From the NCBI GenBank assembly GCA_933228895.1, contig OW121848.1:161774688-161838687 (forward strand): 64,000 nucleotides of DNA. Reading direction: 5' to 3'. The DNA comes from Platycnemis pennipes (taxonomy: Eukaryota; Arthropoda; Insecta; Odonata; Platycnemididae). Position numbers and translations under genes: made by a program. Below the pieces are notes generated by a model that worked only from the letters and a program-made list of their open reading frames with translations, made no database searches and had not been told where the DNA came from. Position 1 is the first letter of the stretch, and each line of letters starts with the position of its first letter. Below are positions 1 to 13,300 of the stretch, piece after piece.

Positions 1-450
1 CGCAGGTTGAAATTTAGACTTGATCTCCTAATTAAGTAATATTTTCAGTGATGACGTTATAAATATTTTGCGAACCCCAACTTACTAAGGTAAACTGGAT
101 CATAATTACAAAATTCTAGGAATTGATTTCCGAACTGACAGATTCAAAATGTCCTTTTATCCTCGCACAATTAGGGATATGAATATCGGTAAATATGTCC
201 AATACGAGTGATTGAATCCATAGCATAGGTAGTTGCATGCTGGTGTAACGAGTTGAAGGTAACCCAACTAACAGCACGTTTTCGCATGCGTAGTTTGCTA
301 TTTTTATCTTTTTACATAATGCAGTTTAGACTAATATAATAATACTAATCCTTTTAAATGCATGATATGTAGTGCATGTTTGGTGAGAATTCACCCCCTG
401 CCGCACACCTTTGAGGTGGCTTGCAGGGTATAATGTAGATGTAGATAGAT
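1..450 (+). mobile_element. CR1/Jockey-group LINE, 3' end (cut by window edge)
   Basis: A decayed reading of the reverse-transcriptase C-terminal tail runs on the + strand (RRLKFRLDLL near the start, ELTDSKCPF-like further on). It is followed by the family's 3' UTR: GGTGAGAATTCACCCCCTGC, CACACC, then GGCTTGCAGGGTATAATG and a GTAGAT repeat at the very end. The same 3' signature recurs about a dozen times in this window, and the copies at 1960-2890 and 58318-59095 also carry readable RT sequence. The 5' part lies outside the window. Assignment to the CR1/Jockey group rests on the RT tail (YLGIRLTHDLSW type in the sister copy) and is not resolved to clade. Confidence 0.65.
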
Positions 451-1959
451 TACTTTAGCAGCTTGATATAGAGCGTGGATTGGCACGGCACTGAGACTTG
501 AACTCTTAGGAAAAATGGCGAGAAAAAAAGAACAGGATTCTATAGAAATGTGGGGGAGTAGAAAATGGAAAAAAGTGAGATGAACGGAAAAGAGTAGGTA
601 CCAATGAAGAAACTCAGAGCAAGGAGAGAGAGGAAGAAAGAACGTTGATGGTGGAAAGTAGGAGGAGTTGGGAGGGCGGAGAAGGCAGAGAGGGAACACA
701 GAAGGCCGTTATCGAAGTGCATGGCAAGCAGGGAAGAGGACGGAATAAAGAAGTTATTGCGGAATGCTTGAGAAGAGGTAGTAAACATACTTCATAGATA
801 TGGTATCGGTCGTCACTCGCTGCAAGCCATTGATCATCAATGAAAGCACACTTTGCGTCAGGTACATTACAGGAGGATTCGTTCATTGATGAGGTAATAA
901 ATACTCATGTACGGGGAGAGGTATAACGTAGGGAAGAGGAAGGTAGGTAAAAACAATTGAAGATGAGCAGGAGCACTTCACCAAAACACCCAGACTGGAA
1001 AAAAAACTATCAAATCTGAGTTTTTGATGCGTCGCAGCAGAAAGCCAAACGTGAGCGGAATCTTGTTTCTTACCTGCTCGATTTCGGCGCATCTTGGGCG
1101 TCTCCATTGGTCTGACCGTTTTATATTTCTCATGCGATATCATAGGGGCTAGGAATTGCAGGGGAACGCGAAGGACGTGGGTGGGGGATGCATCCCTGAC
1201 TCCCACGAAGGTCTCCTCCACCGATAAACCTGTCTGAACGAGTTGCACGCCGGATAATAAATAACATGGAAGGAGCATGGAGGAGAAATAAGGAATGGCG
1301 CAAGGAGGAGATGCCATCTCAATAATCCGACGTTTTAAATACCGGTCGAGAGGTGGTTAAGTGAGAAACGACGGCGGGTGTCGATTGCACTGGCGGGCGG
1401 GTGCGGCAGGGTGCCGTGGAAGCAGGAGTGGGTGGACGTAGTGAGTCTCTTTCCCGAGGTATCCCCTTGGATGGAGAGCTCGCCAGAACGCACCTCGAAT
1501 AAATCGTGAGAACAACAATCTGGTGTGGGGTGCATTGGCCGCGGCTCATAGATAATGTGCCCCGCCCTCTTTGGAGTTTGATCCCGCCCACTTGAGCAGA
1601 GGTCATGGAAAAGAGGGGTCAAATACTGGTGCATCAAATCTCAACTGGCCCACACCTGAATGTACACAGACATACTCGATACTTCCGGAATTCATGATCC
1701 CAATTCTAGGTTTCCCTGATTTAATTTTCTAAACATTTAGCATACATTGCTTGTAAAATTCAATTGATGAAAGGTTGTTTCTAACCTAGACTAGTTTTTA
1801 CCACATTGTTAAATATTTACTCGATTGTTAACATAATAGCTATTTTTTCATTACGTAATATCTCCGCGTATTCATCACATATGTTTGGATATATTAAAGT
1901 ATTTTACGGCAGGTAAAGAGTCGGAAATTTGACATTCAGCGTTTAAATTTCATCTTAAA
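451..1959. other. No gene recognised
   Basis: The stretch holds a purine-rich part (about 480-760) and a GC-richer part (about 1030-1620). A 144-codon minus-strand frame at 883-1317 has no recognisable domain, and splice sites around it are not convincing. Nothing here can be assigned. Confidence 0.4.
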
Positions 1960-2890
1960 TCTACATGTACATAATACCCTGCAAGCCACCATACAGGTGT
2001 GTGGCAGTGGGTGAATTCTCACCAAACATGCACTACATATCCTGCATAAAAAGGATTAGTATTTATATAATCTTCTAAACTTCATTATTTAAAAAAGATA
2101 AAATACCAAAGCAAACATGCAAAAACATACTCTTAGTTGGGTTAGCATCAAGTCCTTATACCAACATGCAGCTACCAATGTTATCCATTGCTACACTCGT
2201 ATTGGATATATTTACCGTTATTCATATCCCTAATTGTACGAGTGAAAAAGGACATTTTGAATCTGTCAGTTCGGCAGTCAATTTCTATAATTTTTTAATA
2301 ATTACTACACTTAATTACTTACTATAATTATTATAGTCCTGTCCGTAGTAAGTTGGGGTTCGTAAAATATTTTACTGTCATCACTGAAAATATCATCTTG
2401 TAATTTATTTAGGAGATTAAGTCTGAATTTTAACCTGCGATCTGACAACGATTCCCATTTTAATTCATTTAATAGACTGGTTACGGTAATGTAGTTATCG
2501 TACCCGTCCCTTTACAAATCTTGTCGATCTTCGCTGCAAACGTTCAAGTTCATTATTTAGGCCGATTTCGTAGGGATCTCATACACTGGCAGTATATTCC
2601 AAATGAGGTCTAACTGGGGAAAAGTAGCTGATTTCTCGTGCATGATCGTCACATTTACCCAATACTCTTGAATGAATCTCAGTCTACGATTAGCTTGACC
2701 CATTATTTCACGTAATTGTTTACCCCAGGAAAGATCATGTGTCAGTCTTATTCCCAGATATTTAATGGATTCCACGCGTGTTATATCATTATTACTTATT
2801 TTGTAAGTCCTAAGAGGAGAACAATTCTTTTTCCAAAATTTCATTACTACACATTTAAAAAAATTTAATTCTAACTGCCATGTATGACAC
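1960..2890 (-). mobile_element. CR1/Jockey-group LINE, 5'-truncated copy
   Basis: On the minus strand the segment begins in the RT C-terminal 'thumb' region, visible at 2844-2557 as SIKYLGIRLTHDLSWGKQL followed by ANRRLRFIQ. It continues with LNNELERLQRRSTRFVKGR (frameshifted) and ends in the 3' UTR with CCACACACC, GGCTTGCAGGGTATTATG and a GTAGAT tail at 1961-1990. The order RT tail, UTR, short repeat tail is that of a non-LTR retrotransposon cut off at its 5' end. The frame is broken by stops and shifts, so the copy is dead. It is the best-preserved guide to this family in the window. Confidence 0.75.
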
Positions 2891-3965
2891 CATAGTGTTG
2901 TATGACATCATAGTGTTCGGGTCGGATGGAGATAGGCAGAAGACATGAGTGCATAATGAAGGATTTTATTCAAAAGCATGGATTGGTAATAAAGTATGTT
3001 AAGAGACTGGTAGTCAACTGCAAAGAGGGACTGTCAACAAACCATAGAGACTTAATACTCTACCATACTGGTGATGCACTTAGTTATTGAAGTTATGATT
3101 TTGTGGGAAATGAAATTTGAGCCAATGGCGCGTGAAATGACATGCCATGATTTTCTCTTCTTAATAAATAGGCTTAAAATATTTGACAATGAAACCTCAA
3201 AAATAGTTAACTACATGACCTCGTTATCAAAGCTATAAAAGGTAATTGGTGTTTACACTTTGGGCATTCGGTTTGCAAAATTTTCCCTTCAAGTATTATC
3301 ATAAGATTGGGACTCTAATCCTAATTGTTTCTCGATGCATTCCTTCTCCCAGTTCTCTCTTCAAATTATTCCTCTCCCAACAGCCTACCTCCTCTTGTTT
3401 TAACTTTCCATTACTATCGTTGATGGCCAATGATATGTGTTTCATGCATCATCATTTTTGGTGTGGGTCGTTTTAATTTCTAAGCGCTGGCAGTCAATAT
3501 CTGTCCAGGTATAAATGGCGTCTCGCCGTAACTGCGAAGAAAAAGACTCAGAATTTTCTCAAAGGCATTTCGAGAAGACCGGGTGCAGAGTACAACCGCC
3601 AAGGTCCTCCCAGACCTGTATGTATATAAGATACCTGTTTGGAAGGACCTCGCTATCGCGGGAGAACAACCACGACTCCTATCGAGATGCGGAAGAGAGT
3701 GAACTGCTTCATGCAGCCAGCGCCTCTCTTGGCAGCCCCTTCAACTTCATCAGGCTGTTTTCCCGAGGTGTGGCTCCGCCCACGACCGCACAGAGAAGCC
3801 AATGACGAACGAAGCGGCAAATTTAATATTAAATGTCCTCCTTCGAATGATCCATAACTCAATTTTAGGCGTTATTCACATGGGTGCTACGTCCTTATTC
3901 ATCTCCATGAGAGTAAAAAAATGGCGAAGATAAATTCGTAGCTAATTTAAAAACTATAGGCTGCT
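2891..3965. other. No gene recognised
   Basis: Short open frames on the + strand at 3246-3476 and 3515-3805 have no recognisable domain. The part from 3515 to 3840 is richer in GC than its surroundings and free of the repeat families listed here. Nothing supports a gene. Confidence 0.35.
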
Positions 3966-4640
3966 TACATCTATATCCACGCAATATCGTGCAAGCTACC
4001 GCGAGGGTGTGTAGCAGGGTGTGAAAATCACCATACATGCATTATTGACCTGCAAATAAGAGCTACAATGTTACTACTACATGTAAACAAGTTAGGTATC
4101 GGAGTAACGTGCAACTAGATGGAGTCACAAAGTAAAGAAGTTTTTACTGGTTAGAAAGATTTTCAATGTATATATACCTATTTATCTACATTTCCCTATA
4201 ATTTTCTTGGCATAGAATTACCAACCACGTCATATTAAAACATGTTTCATGAACTACAGACTACTCAAATAATTTTTTGCCTACCTAACCCTTTTCTATG
4301 CTGCCTATTGTGCTCTCTTGTGGTACGCTGGAAAAATGACATTTTAAATCTACCAGTACGACAATCTATATCTCTAATCTTTTTTATTTGAACAAACCAA
4401 GCATTATACGCAGAGTTTCTTAGTGTTTATCTAACGTCAACTGTAAACAAATCAGCTTCAAATTAACTTAAATAGTCTGGCCTTAATATTAATCCATATT
4501 ATGTATATCTCAATCAGCCTACGTGCCCTGCCCCGCACAAAGCCTATCACGAAACGGATAAAGACTGCTTCCAGGCAATACCTTTACCCCTTGTTTGTTT
4601 AGCCATGGATCCAAGCCGTTCCATTCTTGATAATTACCAA
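3966..4640 (-). mobile_element. Diverged CR1/Jockey-group LINE 3' end
   Basis: The minus-strand 3' terminus is recognisable at 3966-4030 (GCAAGCTACC, GTGTGTAGCAGGGTGTGAAA in the plus reading). The body belongs to a subfamily different from 1960-2890: its UTR resembles the copies at 46329 and 52716 (ACATGGAAACAT-like stretch). Around 4330-4370 a decayed SKCPF-type RT tail can be read. The 5' limit is uncertain. Confidence 0.5.
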
Positions 4641-4846
4641 TGGTCTATCTTCATCTCCAATTATAGATTCCACCGTCTTCAAATATGTATTCAATTGTGG
4701 CTAGGGCAAAATTAAGGTCAGTCGGAAAAGCACGCTACATTGCAAACCCTATCACAGAAAATATGAATATGAATAAAAATCATAAAAAAATACCTCAAGC
4801 AAAATCGTAGACTTCCTTCGACGAAAATATCTCAAACGTCTTCAAC

Positions 4847-4868
4847 CGTAACCACCGCGGTGGTTACG
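4847..4868. repeat. 22-bp perfect palindrome
   Basis: CGTAACCACCG followed directly by its reverse complement CGGTGGTTACG, with no spacer and centred on a CCGCGG site. It sits in AT-rich DNA. It could be a dimeric protein-binding site or a chance palindrome. Confidence 0.8.
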
Positions 4869-6344
4869 CTTCAGCGGCCTGGGTTGGTTAGGTATTAAAT
4901 GAGTTGTTTATTCACGCTATGCATTCAGAGAACTCACGCATCAACTACGTCATTGTCAATCCATCACAATGCTTTCAAATGATTTCAACCACGTCATAAG
5001 GATACGAATTTAGTTCCTCTGCTAACGTAAGTGCTATTTCAAACTGGCTTATGATTTCTCGCTTCACCTTTCTGTTGTCAAATAAAGCATTTGTTATTTT
5101 CAGGGGCAGGGGTGAGCTCTGGCGTAAAGCGGAGTTAATTTAGTGTAGTAGGTTGTAAACAACCTAAGAACATTTGCGGTTCGTATGAAAATGGAATGTT
5201 AGTATGCAATGAATGTTTTAATCATCTCTTTGGAAGAGAAAAAAATATTAAACGTAAGTAAAAAATATTTTTAAATTTCATGCTGCTGTGCATTCTTTTG
5301 TAGGAAAGTCAAATTTTGAAGCCAAATTTTTTCTTGGCAAATTTTATATAAAATCAAATGATGCTTACAGCATAATAGAATCATTACTTTTCTATATAAA
5401 CCAGATATGGTCTCCACCAATGATAAAGAACAGTAGCATACACAGTATTTCTGGGTATATCCATTATTATCTATTATAGGTATGTATAACGAACATAAAG
5501 ACTTTTTGTAAGTGGAAACTTGAGCAAATTCCGATAAAAAGTGAAAAAGTTTCTATTATGTGGATCGTCATAGCTCATTACAAATGTTTCTCGGATGTTC
5601 TACTGGCTCCATGCGAAAACATTCACAGCTGTAATATATTCAACATCCAGAAACTTGAAATCATGCGCCGGTCAACAAGTTTAATTGTTATGTGCTTCAC
5701 TTATTTTGTTACGTATTCCACACTATGGAGATAAATCAATGTCATATAAGGTAAACAATTATTATCAATGAGTGGTCTAAACAGGAGCATTTATTCAAGA
5801 TAAAACATTTCTCTACCGTGATAGTGTAGTATATATACCTACACCAAAGTCGGACGCTTAGTGCTTACAAGCTACAAATGCCTTTAAATTAATATAATTG
5901 TCACCAAACGAGCAAAGCTATACTTATATACCTCCTCTGGCACTAAAAACATTCTAGATCGCTTCCTTTCTAGTCTCACGCAGATCATGTATATCCTCGA
6001 CAAGCATTTACCTTCAGCTCTATTTGTCGTGCCTGTTCGAAATACTTTTCGTACTCGATCGAGCATCAATATTTAGTGCTGCGATTCAGAGAAAATCACA
6101 TCGACAAATCGCTGCTAAAACATGGATTTTTTTGGGAAATAGATCTACGTCGGACTTAATTGGGGACCATCATCAATACTCCCAGCTGGGGAATGTCGAT
6201 CGCTTCACGTTGCGGAGGTCGCAGTTCATGAGCAGTTTACCTTCGCGCCTTCGATAATTCAGTTCTCATGGCCAATTTAGCACACTTGGGTAACTGGATA
6301 GAGGTGGGATTCAACCACGGTGGCAAAGCTTAGTGCTTACAAGT

Positions 6345-6415
6345 TACAAATTACAACCACGGTGGCCAGCCTGGTAACCCAAAGGTCGTCGGTTCAATTT
6401 ATTCGAAAATTTCGG
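6345..6415 (+). mobile_element. tRNA-derived SINE head (fragment)
   Basis: GTGGCCAGCCTGGTAACCC looks like a pol III A box and CGGTTCAATTTATT like a B box, spaced as in a tRNA. No acceptor stem closes and no SINE body follows, so it is read as a decayed tRNA-derived fragment rather than a tRNA gene. Confidence 0.3.
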
Positions 6416-7057
6416 ATTGAAACGAAAATGTGAACTAATGAACAAGTATCCAGTTTATCAAAACAGTTTTTTTTCCTGTCGGGTAGATCTTCAGTAGGAG
6501 ATTGTTTTGTGAAAAATGTACTGTGGTAAACTAAAGATCAAGTACTTCAAAAAGTCAGTCAAATCATCATAGCCAGTTGTTGAAGAGCTAAAAATTTAAT
6601 GAAAGTAATAATGAATAATAGGTACTAAGGTTCGGAAGATATTACGAAGTCACGACAGTTTGTAATTCAAGTAATGATGTGTTCTCCATTTCCCTGAAAT
6701 TTGCATTTGATAATGAAAACAAACCAATCCTTTGACTATATTTGTTGTTACGATTCCCACATCCAATTATCATCTTTATAAATTTAAGAAAAGGCGAAAT
6801 TTCTCTGGCTGAAACGATTATTCTTGCATGGGAATTTATGTTTTACAAAACTCATAAAAGTGTCTTATTTGCAAATTAAAATTTACTTTTTATTTTTTAC
6901 GATCAAGGTTTATGCAAAACCTCTGCAATTTCTTCACCTTCCTCATGCTTACCTTTTCCTGAAAGTTCTGAACTCGTAAATATAAATATAAATAAGATAA
7001 ATAAGGAAGATAAAAGGAAATTACCGACAATGTGCAAGTACTATACGTCGACATTTT

Positions 7058-7452
7058 TTTCCACTAGGCTTTTCTATTCAAACGTACAGAAACGAACCAA
7101 CGCCAACCTTTTCATATTGACGTAATTATTCTCTTTTACTTCCTTCACAACCTGTTCCATGTATCTCGTACGAGGCCTGCCTTTTACAATCTTCCCGTTC
7201 ACTTTTCTATCGAAGGTTGTCGTCATCAGGAAATCGTGTCTCAAGATATGGCCGATTAAGCTATCCCTTCTTATTTTTAGAGTTGTCAGCAGGCTTCTAT
7301 TTTCTTCCTCTCTTCTTAGGACTTCCTCGTTACTTACTCTGTCGATCCATTTAATCTTCATCATTCTTCTGCAGTACCACATTTCGAATGCTTCCACCCT
7401 TTTCTTCTCCGATGCTGTCATCGTCCATGCCTCACTGCCGCAAGGAAAAATG
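7058..7452 (-). mobile_element. RTE-like LINE, C-terminal end only
   Basis: The minus strand encodes the C-terminal domain of a non-LTR endonuclease/reverse-transcriptase polyprotein: EKKRVEAFEMWYCRRMMKIK, WIDRVSNEEVLRR, LIGHILRHD and KGRPRTRYMEQVV. Four sister copies in the window (11471, 22717, 49501, 56756) share these blocks. This copy has lost the last residues (RIEWKAASNQS-type end) and everything upstream of the shown domain. Assignment to the RTE group is an inference from the short 3' tail after the stop in the sister copies; the clade is not proven. Confidence 0.75.
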
Positions 7453-8364
7453 CCATGAAGAAAATTCCAATAATGAATGAAATAGTACTAAAAATTATTT
7501 TTCCAAGTAAGAGAGACAAGTCAATTAGATAAATATTAATTCTCGGCGTAACAAATATTCTACAATCCACATGCGAAAGTGAACACAATAATGGACGCTT
7601 CGTTCATCCCTAACGGATTCCTCCGTTATCTATGATGGAGTAACCTTCCTTAGTTCGCCCCCGCGATTAGCACTATCTGGAGAATGATAGAGATTCTGTT
7701 TCTGCGCAAAGGGCAAAGGTTCAAAGATCCCTCGTCATCGGCGACCAGCCGGAGAGCAGTTGCATGCATCTCGGAATTCCTAATTCGTGATATCGAAGAA
7801 GTTTTTCTTGTGAACGTGGCCTTCTTTGGGATAAAGAAGTTGTGTTAAATGTGAAATGATAAAGCGGAGGAAAAGCGCAAATTAATCGCAAAAGTAATAT
7901 TCTTTTGGATACTGATGACAATCAAACCATGGAAATAAATGCGATAGCTTCTAGCATTCAATTTCTCTGACAATATCAACAAAAAAAATGTTGATGGAAT
8001 CAGCTCTAAAAAATAAAATTATTATTTTTTTAGCTGCGAATCAGCCCATTCCGGACTGCATGAAGAACTTGGAGACGTTTATTTGCCTTCCTTTGTTCCC
8101 ATATTTCTTTCATTCGTTAGTTGTGGGTTGCTTTTCTCTCTTCAGACCAAGTGGTTCCCCTGATCATGATTTTGATGCTATTTTTTGGCTCATCAACGGC
8201 GCCTTAATGTAAATTCCTGCAATGATACTGGTTTATCTGAAGCTTTGCACCCTCCCCTACGTTATATCATTCATCTTATCCTTTTCCACATTCTATTTAA
8301 TCTTGTCCAAGCATTTGCCTCTCGTTCTCACTTGCGGAACTTTATTTCTCATTTTCATCTAATT
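7453..8364. other. No gene recognised
   Basis: AT-rich DNA with short, domain-free frames on both strands and no repeat family that recurs elsewhere in the window. Confidence 0.35.
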
Positions 8365-8931
8365 CTACATCCACATAATACCCAGCAAGCCAACATAAAG
8401 GTGTGTGGCAGGGGGTGAATTCACACCAAACATGTGTGAATAAAAAGGATTAGTAATTATATTATAGTCTAAACTTCCCAAAGTTAAAACACAATCAAAA
8501 AGATAAAACTAGCAAAGCAAGCATAAAAAAACAACCTGTCAGTTGGGTTAGCTAAAAGTCCTTATCATATCAAAATACCTATGCTATCCAACACTTGTCT
8601 CTATTACTATTATCACTATTACTATTAGACACTACCAATACTATCGGATATATTTACAGCTTTCCTATCCCTATTTGTACGAAGAAAGAAGGATATTTTG
8701 AATCTGCCAGTTCGGCAATCAATGTCTCTAATTTTATGATTATGGTCCAGTCTACCATAGTAAGTTGGAGTTCACGAAATATTTTAAAAATATTGTATTG
8801 GGATTTAGTTAAGAGGTTTCATCTGAATTTCAACCTACGGTCTGGCAATGATTCCCATTTTAGTTCATTTAATAAACTGGCTATGCTAATATAGTAATAG
8901 ACATACCTTTCATTTACAAATCTTACCGATG
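8365..8931 (-). mobile_element. CR1/Jockey-group LINE 3' end
   Basis: The segment is collinear with 1960-2890: the 3' terminus at 8365-8420 (CAGCAAGCCAACATAAAGGT, GTGTGTGGCAGGGGGTGAA in the plus reading), the AAAAAGGATTAGTAATTA stretch, then the decayed RT tail. It stops where a 50-bp tandem duplication begins (8905). Confidence 0.65.
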
Positions 8932-9004
8932 AGTCTTTACCCACCGTGTAACTTACCTTTCATTTACAAATCTTACCGATGAGCCTTTACCCACCGTGTA
9001 ACTT
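8905..9004. repeat. 50-bp tandem duplication
   Basis: Two adjacent 50-bp units beginning ACCTTTCATTTACAAATCTT differ at one base (gagTct against gagCct). The first half of the unit is LINE sequence, so the duplication arose after that LINE inserted. Confidence 0.9.
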
Positions 9005-10050
9005 ATGAAATATCGACGTCTCTGAGTATTTCCATCTTCCTCAATCCACCATATTGCACCTATCGCCGTACAGCTCTTTTTCTTCTCCTCTTTTCATCAT
9101 GTCACTCATGAAAACAGAAGGGAACTACGTAGTTATATTCCTTAGGGAAATAAAAAGCCAATTGGCTCCATGGTGACCATTGTTGATGCAATTAGCCCGC
9201 TACCTAGTGAGAATATTTGATGGACTTGATTTCAGATTGAGAGCATAATTTTGTACGAATTATTTGGGATTTAAATCAGAAATATAATTTGGTCAAGTCT
9301 GGCATGCAAAACATACGGATAAACTGGTCACATCTCCTTTGAAAACATACCGATAGCTTAGTTTTCAGCGAAACATTAAAAATTTTTCCGGTATGAAAAG
9401 TTGGATTGTATGCGGAAAAGTATAAATGAGCGGCTGAAGGCAAAGTCAAAATTCCCTTGTTTTCAAACAAAAAACTAAGAAATGTATCTTAATTGGCATA
9501 TTAAAATGAGAATAATCTCGCATATGGAAATAACTCGTATGTGGAAAACTTCTCAAATCCCTTGATTCATTCGTTCTTTTTGAAAATATGAGTGAAGGTT
9601 TAATCGTGTCCGTGATTTCAACGATTTGAATCATTCCGCGGATTAGGCGCTCTATCGGAACTCAACTGTCAACAACTTCCGGGTATGCGGGTGTTCTCAC
9701 TCTGGAACGGCTCTTGATAAAGAACCGACTAATCATTCGAATGATTCGAATCTTTCCTTGTTTATCTTCCTTGCACAGTTGAGGCGTTGAGGTTCGAAGG
9801 ATATCCGTGTTGATATGAATCATTGAACGAGTCGTGTTTGTGACGAAGGTGGCCATGTGACTTTTGCTTTCTCTACGCTGCAGTGTTTGTGCCCTGAGTC
9901 GCCTGAGTCATTCACTCCAGCAAAGTGAGACGGCCGCTCGCCCTTGGCAATAGACGGGTGAAGTTAGTCGTTTGGTTCATTGAACCGTGATTGAACCATT
10001 TGTGAAGTGCCGTGGTAGTCCTCTCCCTATCATCAGAGCTTCAACTCACA
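9005..10050. other. Upstream region and presumed 5' UTR of the carboxypeptidase gene
   Basis: There is no recognisable gene. The last 200 bases (about 9850-10050) are GC-richer and should hold the promoter and 5' UTR of the CPVL-like gene starting at 10051, but no convincing TATA box or initiator could be singled out. A possible GTG start at 10012, in frame with exon 1, is dismissed in favour of the ATG at 10051, which begins a good signal peptide. Confidence 0.4.
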
Positions 10051-10326
10051 ATGTGGACGCTTATAATTTTTTGTTTATTTGGTGTTTGGGACGTTAGTGG
10101 TTTTATAAACGTGTACCCAAAATTTGAGCAGTACCCAATATATGGGGATCCAGGGAAACCGTTGTATCTAACTCCTCTAATAGAAAATGGAGACATTGGA
10201 CAAGCTCAAAAACTTGCTCGTGTGGGATCCTTAGCCGGCGTTTCCGATGTATCAAGTTATTCGGGCTACTTGACTGTTAATAAGGAATTTAACTCCAATC
10301 TTTTCTTCTGGTTTTTTCCTGCCATG
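10051..10326 (+). CDS. CPVL: CPVL-like gene, exon 1 (signal peptide and N-terminal region)
   Basis: Codons 1-92. The ATG at 10051 opens a hydrophobic signal peptide and then the family N-terminal blocks FINVYP and LARVGSLAGV. The exon ends in ...FFPAM at the donor ATG|GTGAGT (phase 0). Intron 1 is 86 bp and ends CTCCCATAG. Confidence 0.93.
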
Positions 10327-13300
10327 GTGAGTTTCATAGGAATGTGCCTATAAATGATTTTTATCGTAGCTTTAATGAGTGTCATTTAATTTTTTCCCGA
10401 TTTCTCCCATAGCATAATTATAAAAAAGCTCCTGTAGTTCTTTGGCTGCAAGGTGGTCCGGGAGCCACATCTTTGTTTGGTCTTTTTACTGAGCACGGGC
10501 CATTCTATGTGGACAAGAAAATGTATCTGAAACCTAGGAAGTATACTTGGACGAGATCGCACAGTGTCCTCTACATTGACAACCCTGTTGGAACCGGTAA
10601 TGTGTGAAATAAGTCTCTCAGTTCTTTTTCGTTGTTGGAGAATAGTGGCCCTACAAATATTAGGTCATTCTTGAGTTAAAAGTCTCAATCAACACTATGT
10701 CATGTCTATGCCGCTAATTTATTAAGGCGATAAGTGTTGACAATTATGACATTTGCGGGGTTGTTATGCCATTAGGTGCCGTTTCGTTGTGTGGTCATGG
10801 TTTTAACGCAGCAACGTAATTGTCATCGAGGTGAATGGGTGGAGATATCGCGACAGGTGTCGTCGTATCAGGTGACAGGGGTGACAGCTACAGTTTTCTA
10901 AACGGTTAAGTTTGGCCGCAATTTGTGTCCCTAGAAAGTTATTTTTAGACGGGTCACCTTGGTCCAGCATCTGCAAACTCACTTTGCGCCAATCCTTTGC
11001 CGAGGAAAAAACTGCTCCCGAGTCATTCTTGGCGCTCGTATCATTTTCGTAGTCTTGTTTGCTCTGCGACGTGAGCATTCCTTCACGAATGGATCAGCGT
11101 CCGTCCTCTGTGACCTGCAGAACCCATTGTTGTCTTTCCATTGTTGCGGCATCCAATCAATATCTTCTTGCCTCATTCATTCGTCCCCCTTTCCACACTA
11201 AATTGAGTTTGGAGAAGGAGAGAATGGTCATTTAGTCAGTCTTGTGCCAAATAATGTTTGCTAATTATTATTATTATTATGTACTCCAAGCATGTATGTC
11301 TTTGGATACACAAGAGTTTCATGTCATGGGATGAGAATAGTATACTTCGTGGTATTTTTTGTACCTGGTGGTAATGATGTTATTTCTTCATTCCTCTCAA
11401 TTCTCCTATTTCATGTACCCTTGATATGGCTAACTCATGTTACTTGGGGCAAACATGACTCATCGATGTTCGTCATCATAGGTCAACAATCCTAGGATTG
11501 GTTTGATGCAGCCTTCCACTCGATTCTTCTATAGGCCAACCTCTTCATATTGACGTAATTCTTCTCTTTCACATCACTCACGACTTGTTCTGTATAACTC
11601 ATACGAGGTCTGCCTTTTCCATTCTTCCCGTTCACTTTTCTCTCCACGATTGTCTTCATCAGGCCATCGTGTCTTAGGATATGGCCAATTAGGTTATACC
11701 ATCTTCTTTTAGGGTTTTCAGCAGACTTCTCTATTCTCCCACTCTTTAAGACTTCTTCATTTGTCATTCAGTCGATCCATTTAATCTTCATCATTCTTTG
11801 GTGGCACCACATTTCGAATGCTTCCACCATTTTCTTCTCCACTGCTGTCATCGTTCATATCTCACTGCCATAAAGAAACATGCTCTAGATATATGTTCCG
11901 ATGAATTGCTTCCTTTCTTCTAAGTTTGTATTTCCAGCTTTAAGTAGATTCTTCTTTTGAAAGCCCTCTTTGCCTGGGCTATTCTACTGACTATTTCTTT
12001 CACCTCTTCCAGTTTTTGTTTTCCTTGTTTAACGTTGGTTTTGGCCTCTCCTCTCTTGCTGCACACTAATGTCTTATATTCTTGTTATTGATCTTCAGCT
12101 GATATCTGGCCATTGTCCTTTCCATGTTTGTTAGAATTTTATTCAGATCCTTCTCTGTCTTTGCTGTGAGAAATATCTATGTCTTCTGCAAATTGTAGCA
12201 TGCTGATTGTTTCTCCGTTCACTCAAGAAGACCTCTCTTTGATTCCATTGATGGCTTTTTTGGTGTAAACATTGAAAATGATGGGAGAGAGTGCACAGCT
12301 TTATCTCACTCCTTTCCTTATTCTTGCTTCTTCACAGCTGGGTCCAGATTTTATCAAAGCTGCTTGGTTTTTGTGCAAACTGGTTAATTCTTTGGTCATT
12401 GTACGACACTCAATTCCTTTCAGAATCTCAAGCATTAAATTCCAGTCTACATTGTCAAAATCCTTCTCTAAATCCGCATATGCAATGAAGGTTGGTTTGT
12501 TCTTCTCTATTAGCAGCGTGTGGGCCAATATTGCTTCTCTTGTACCCTGACTTTTCCTGAATTCGAATTCATCTTCATTCAGGAACTCCTCTGCTGTTCG
12601 TTCTATTCTTCTGTAGGTGATCCGTGTCATTATCTTCCATGCATGTGTCGTCAGGCTTATAGTCCTAAAAATGTTTTCCTTTTCTCCACTCTCTTCTTTT
12701 TGGGAATAGGAATTATGTTTTTCTTGAAGTCCCTGGGTATTTCTCCTATTGAGTACATGTCACAGATGGTTTTTTAGGGATGGGTTAATGTCTTCTCTCC
12801 TGCATTTTTTATTCATTCTCCGGAGATATCATCAATTCCTAAGGCCTTATTCATTCAAAGGTCCCTTACTGCTGCGTCAAATTCCGCTCTTAATATTGAT
12901 ACTCCCATATCATCCATTTTGACTTCGCTTTCTTCTTCAATCACTTTCGTGCTTAGATTACTCCTGTTGTATAACTCTTCCAGATATTCTTTCCATCTCT
13001 TCACTTTGTGTATGTCTTTGGCAATATTAATAATTACATAATTTATTTATTGATTGACATCCTGCTAACATTCTTTAATTCCCTCTATCACATATGGATG
13101 ATTTAATAATTATTTTAATTAATCCAATATTTTATTTAACGTCAATGAAACTCTCTATCATTGAAGCACTCAAGATGCCACAGCATATACCTATCTAAGC
13201 ATATAGTTATCTGAAAATTAAATAGCCACTTCAGTGTATGTCTTTATTTCTTAAGCTTTTTACTATATTTTAGACCAGGTACATTTGCTTTGTCATGTGT

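Larger units (their letters stand above)
4641..7057. other. No gene recognised; contains a 22-bp palindrome and a tRNA-like SINE head
   Basis: Apart from the palindrome at 4847-4868 and the tRNA-like segment at 6345-6415, this 2.4-kb stretch shows only short frames without recognisable domains. Confidence 0.35.

Noticed and set aside
883..1317. 144-codon minus-strand open frame
   Set aside because: No domain, no clear splice or transcript signals, and mixed composition; probably chance in a GC-richer patch.
10012..10050. In-frame GTG start 13 codons upstream of the carboxypeptidase ATG
   Set aside because: Eukaryotic start; the ATG at 10051 begins a normal signal peptide, while the upstream residues do not.
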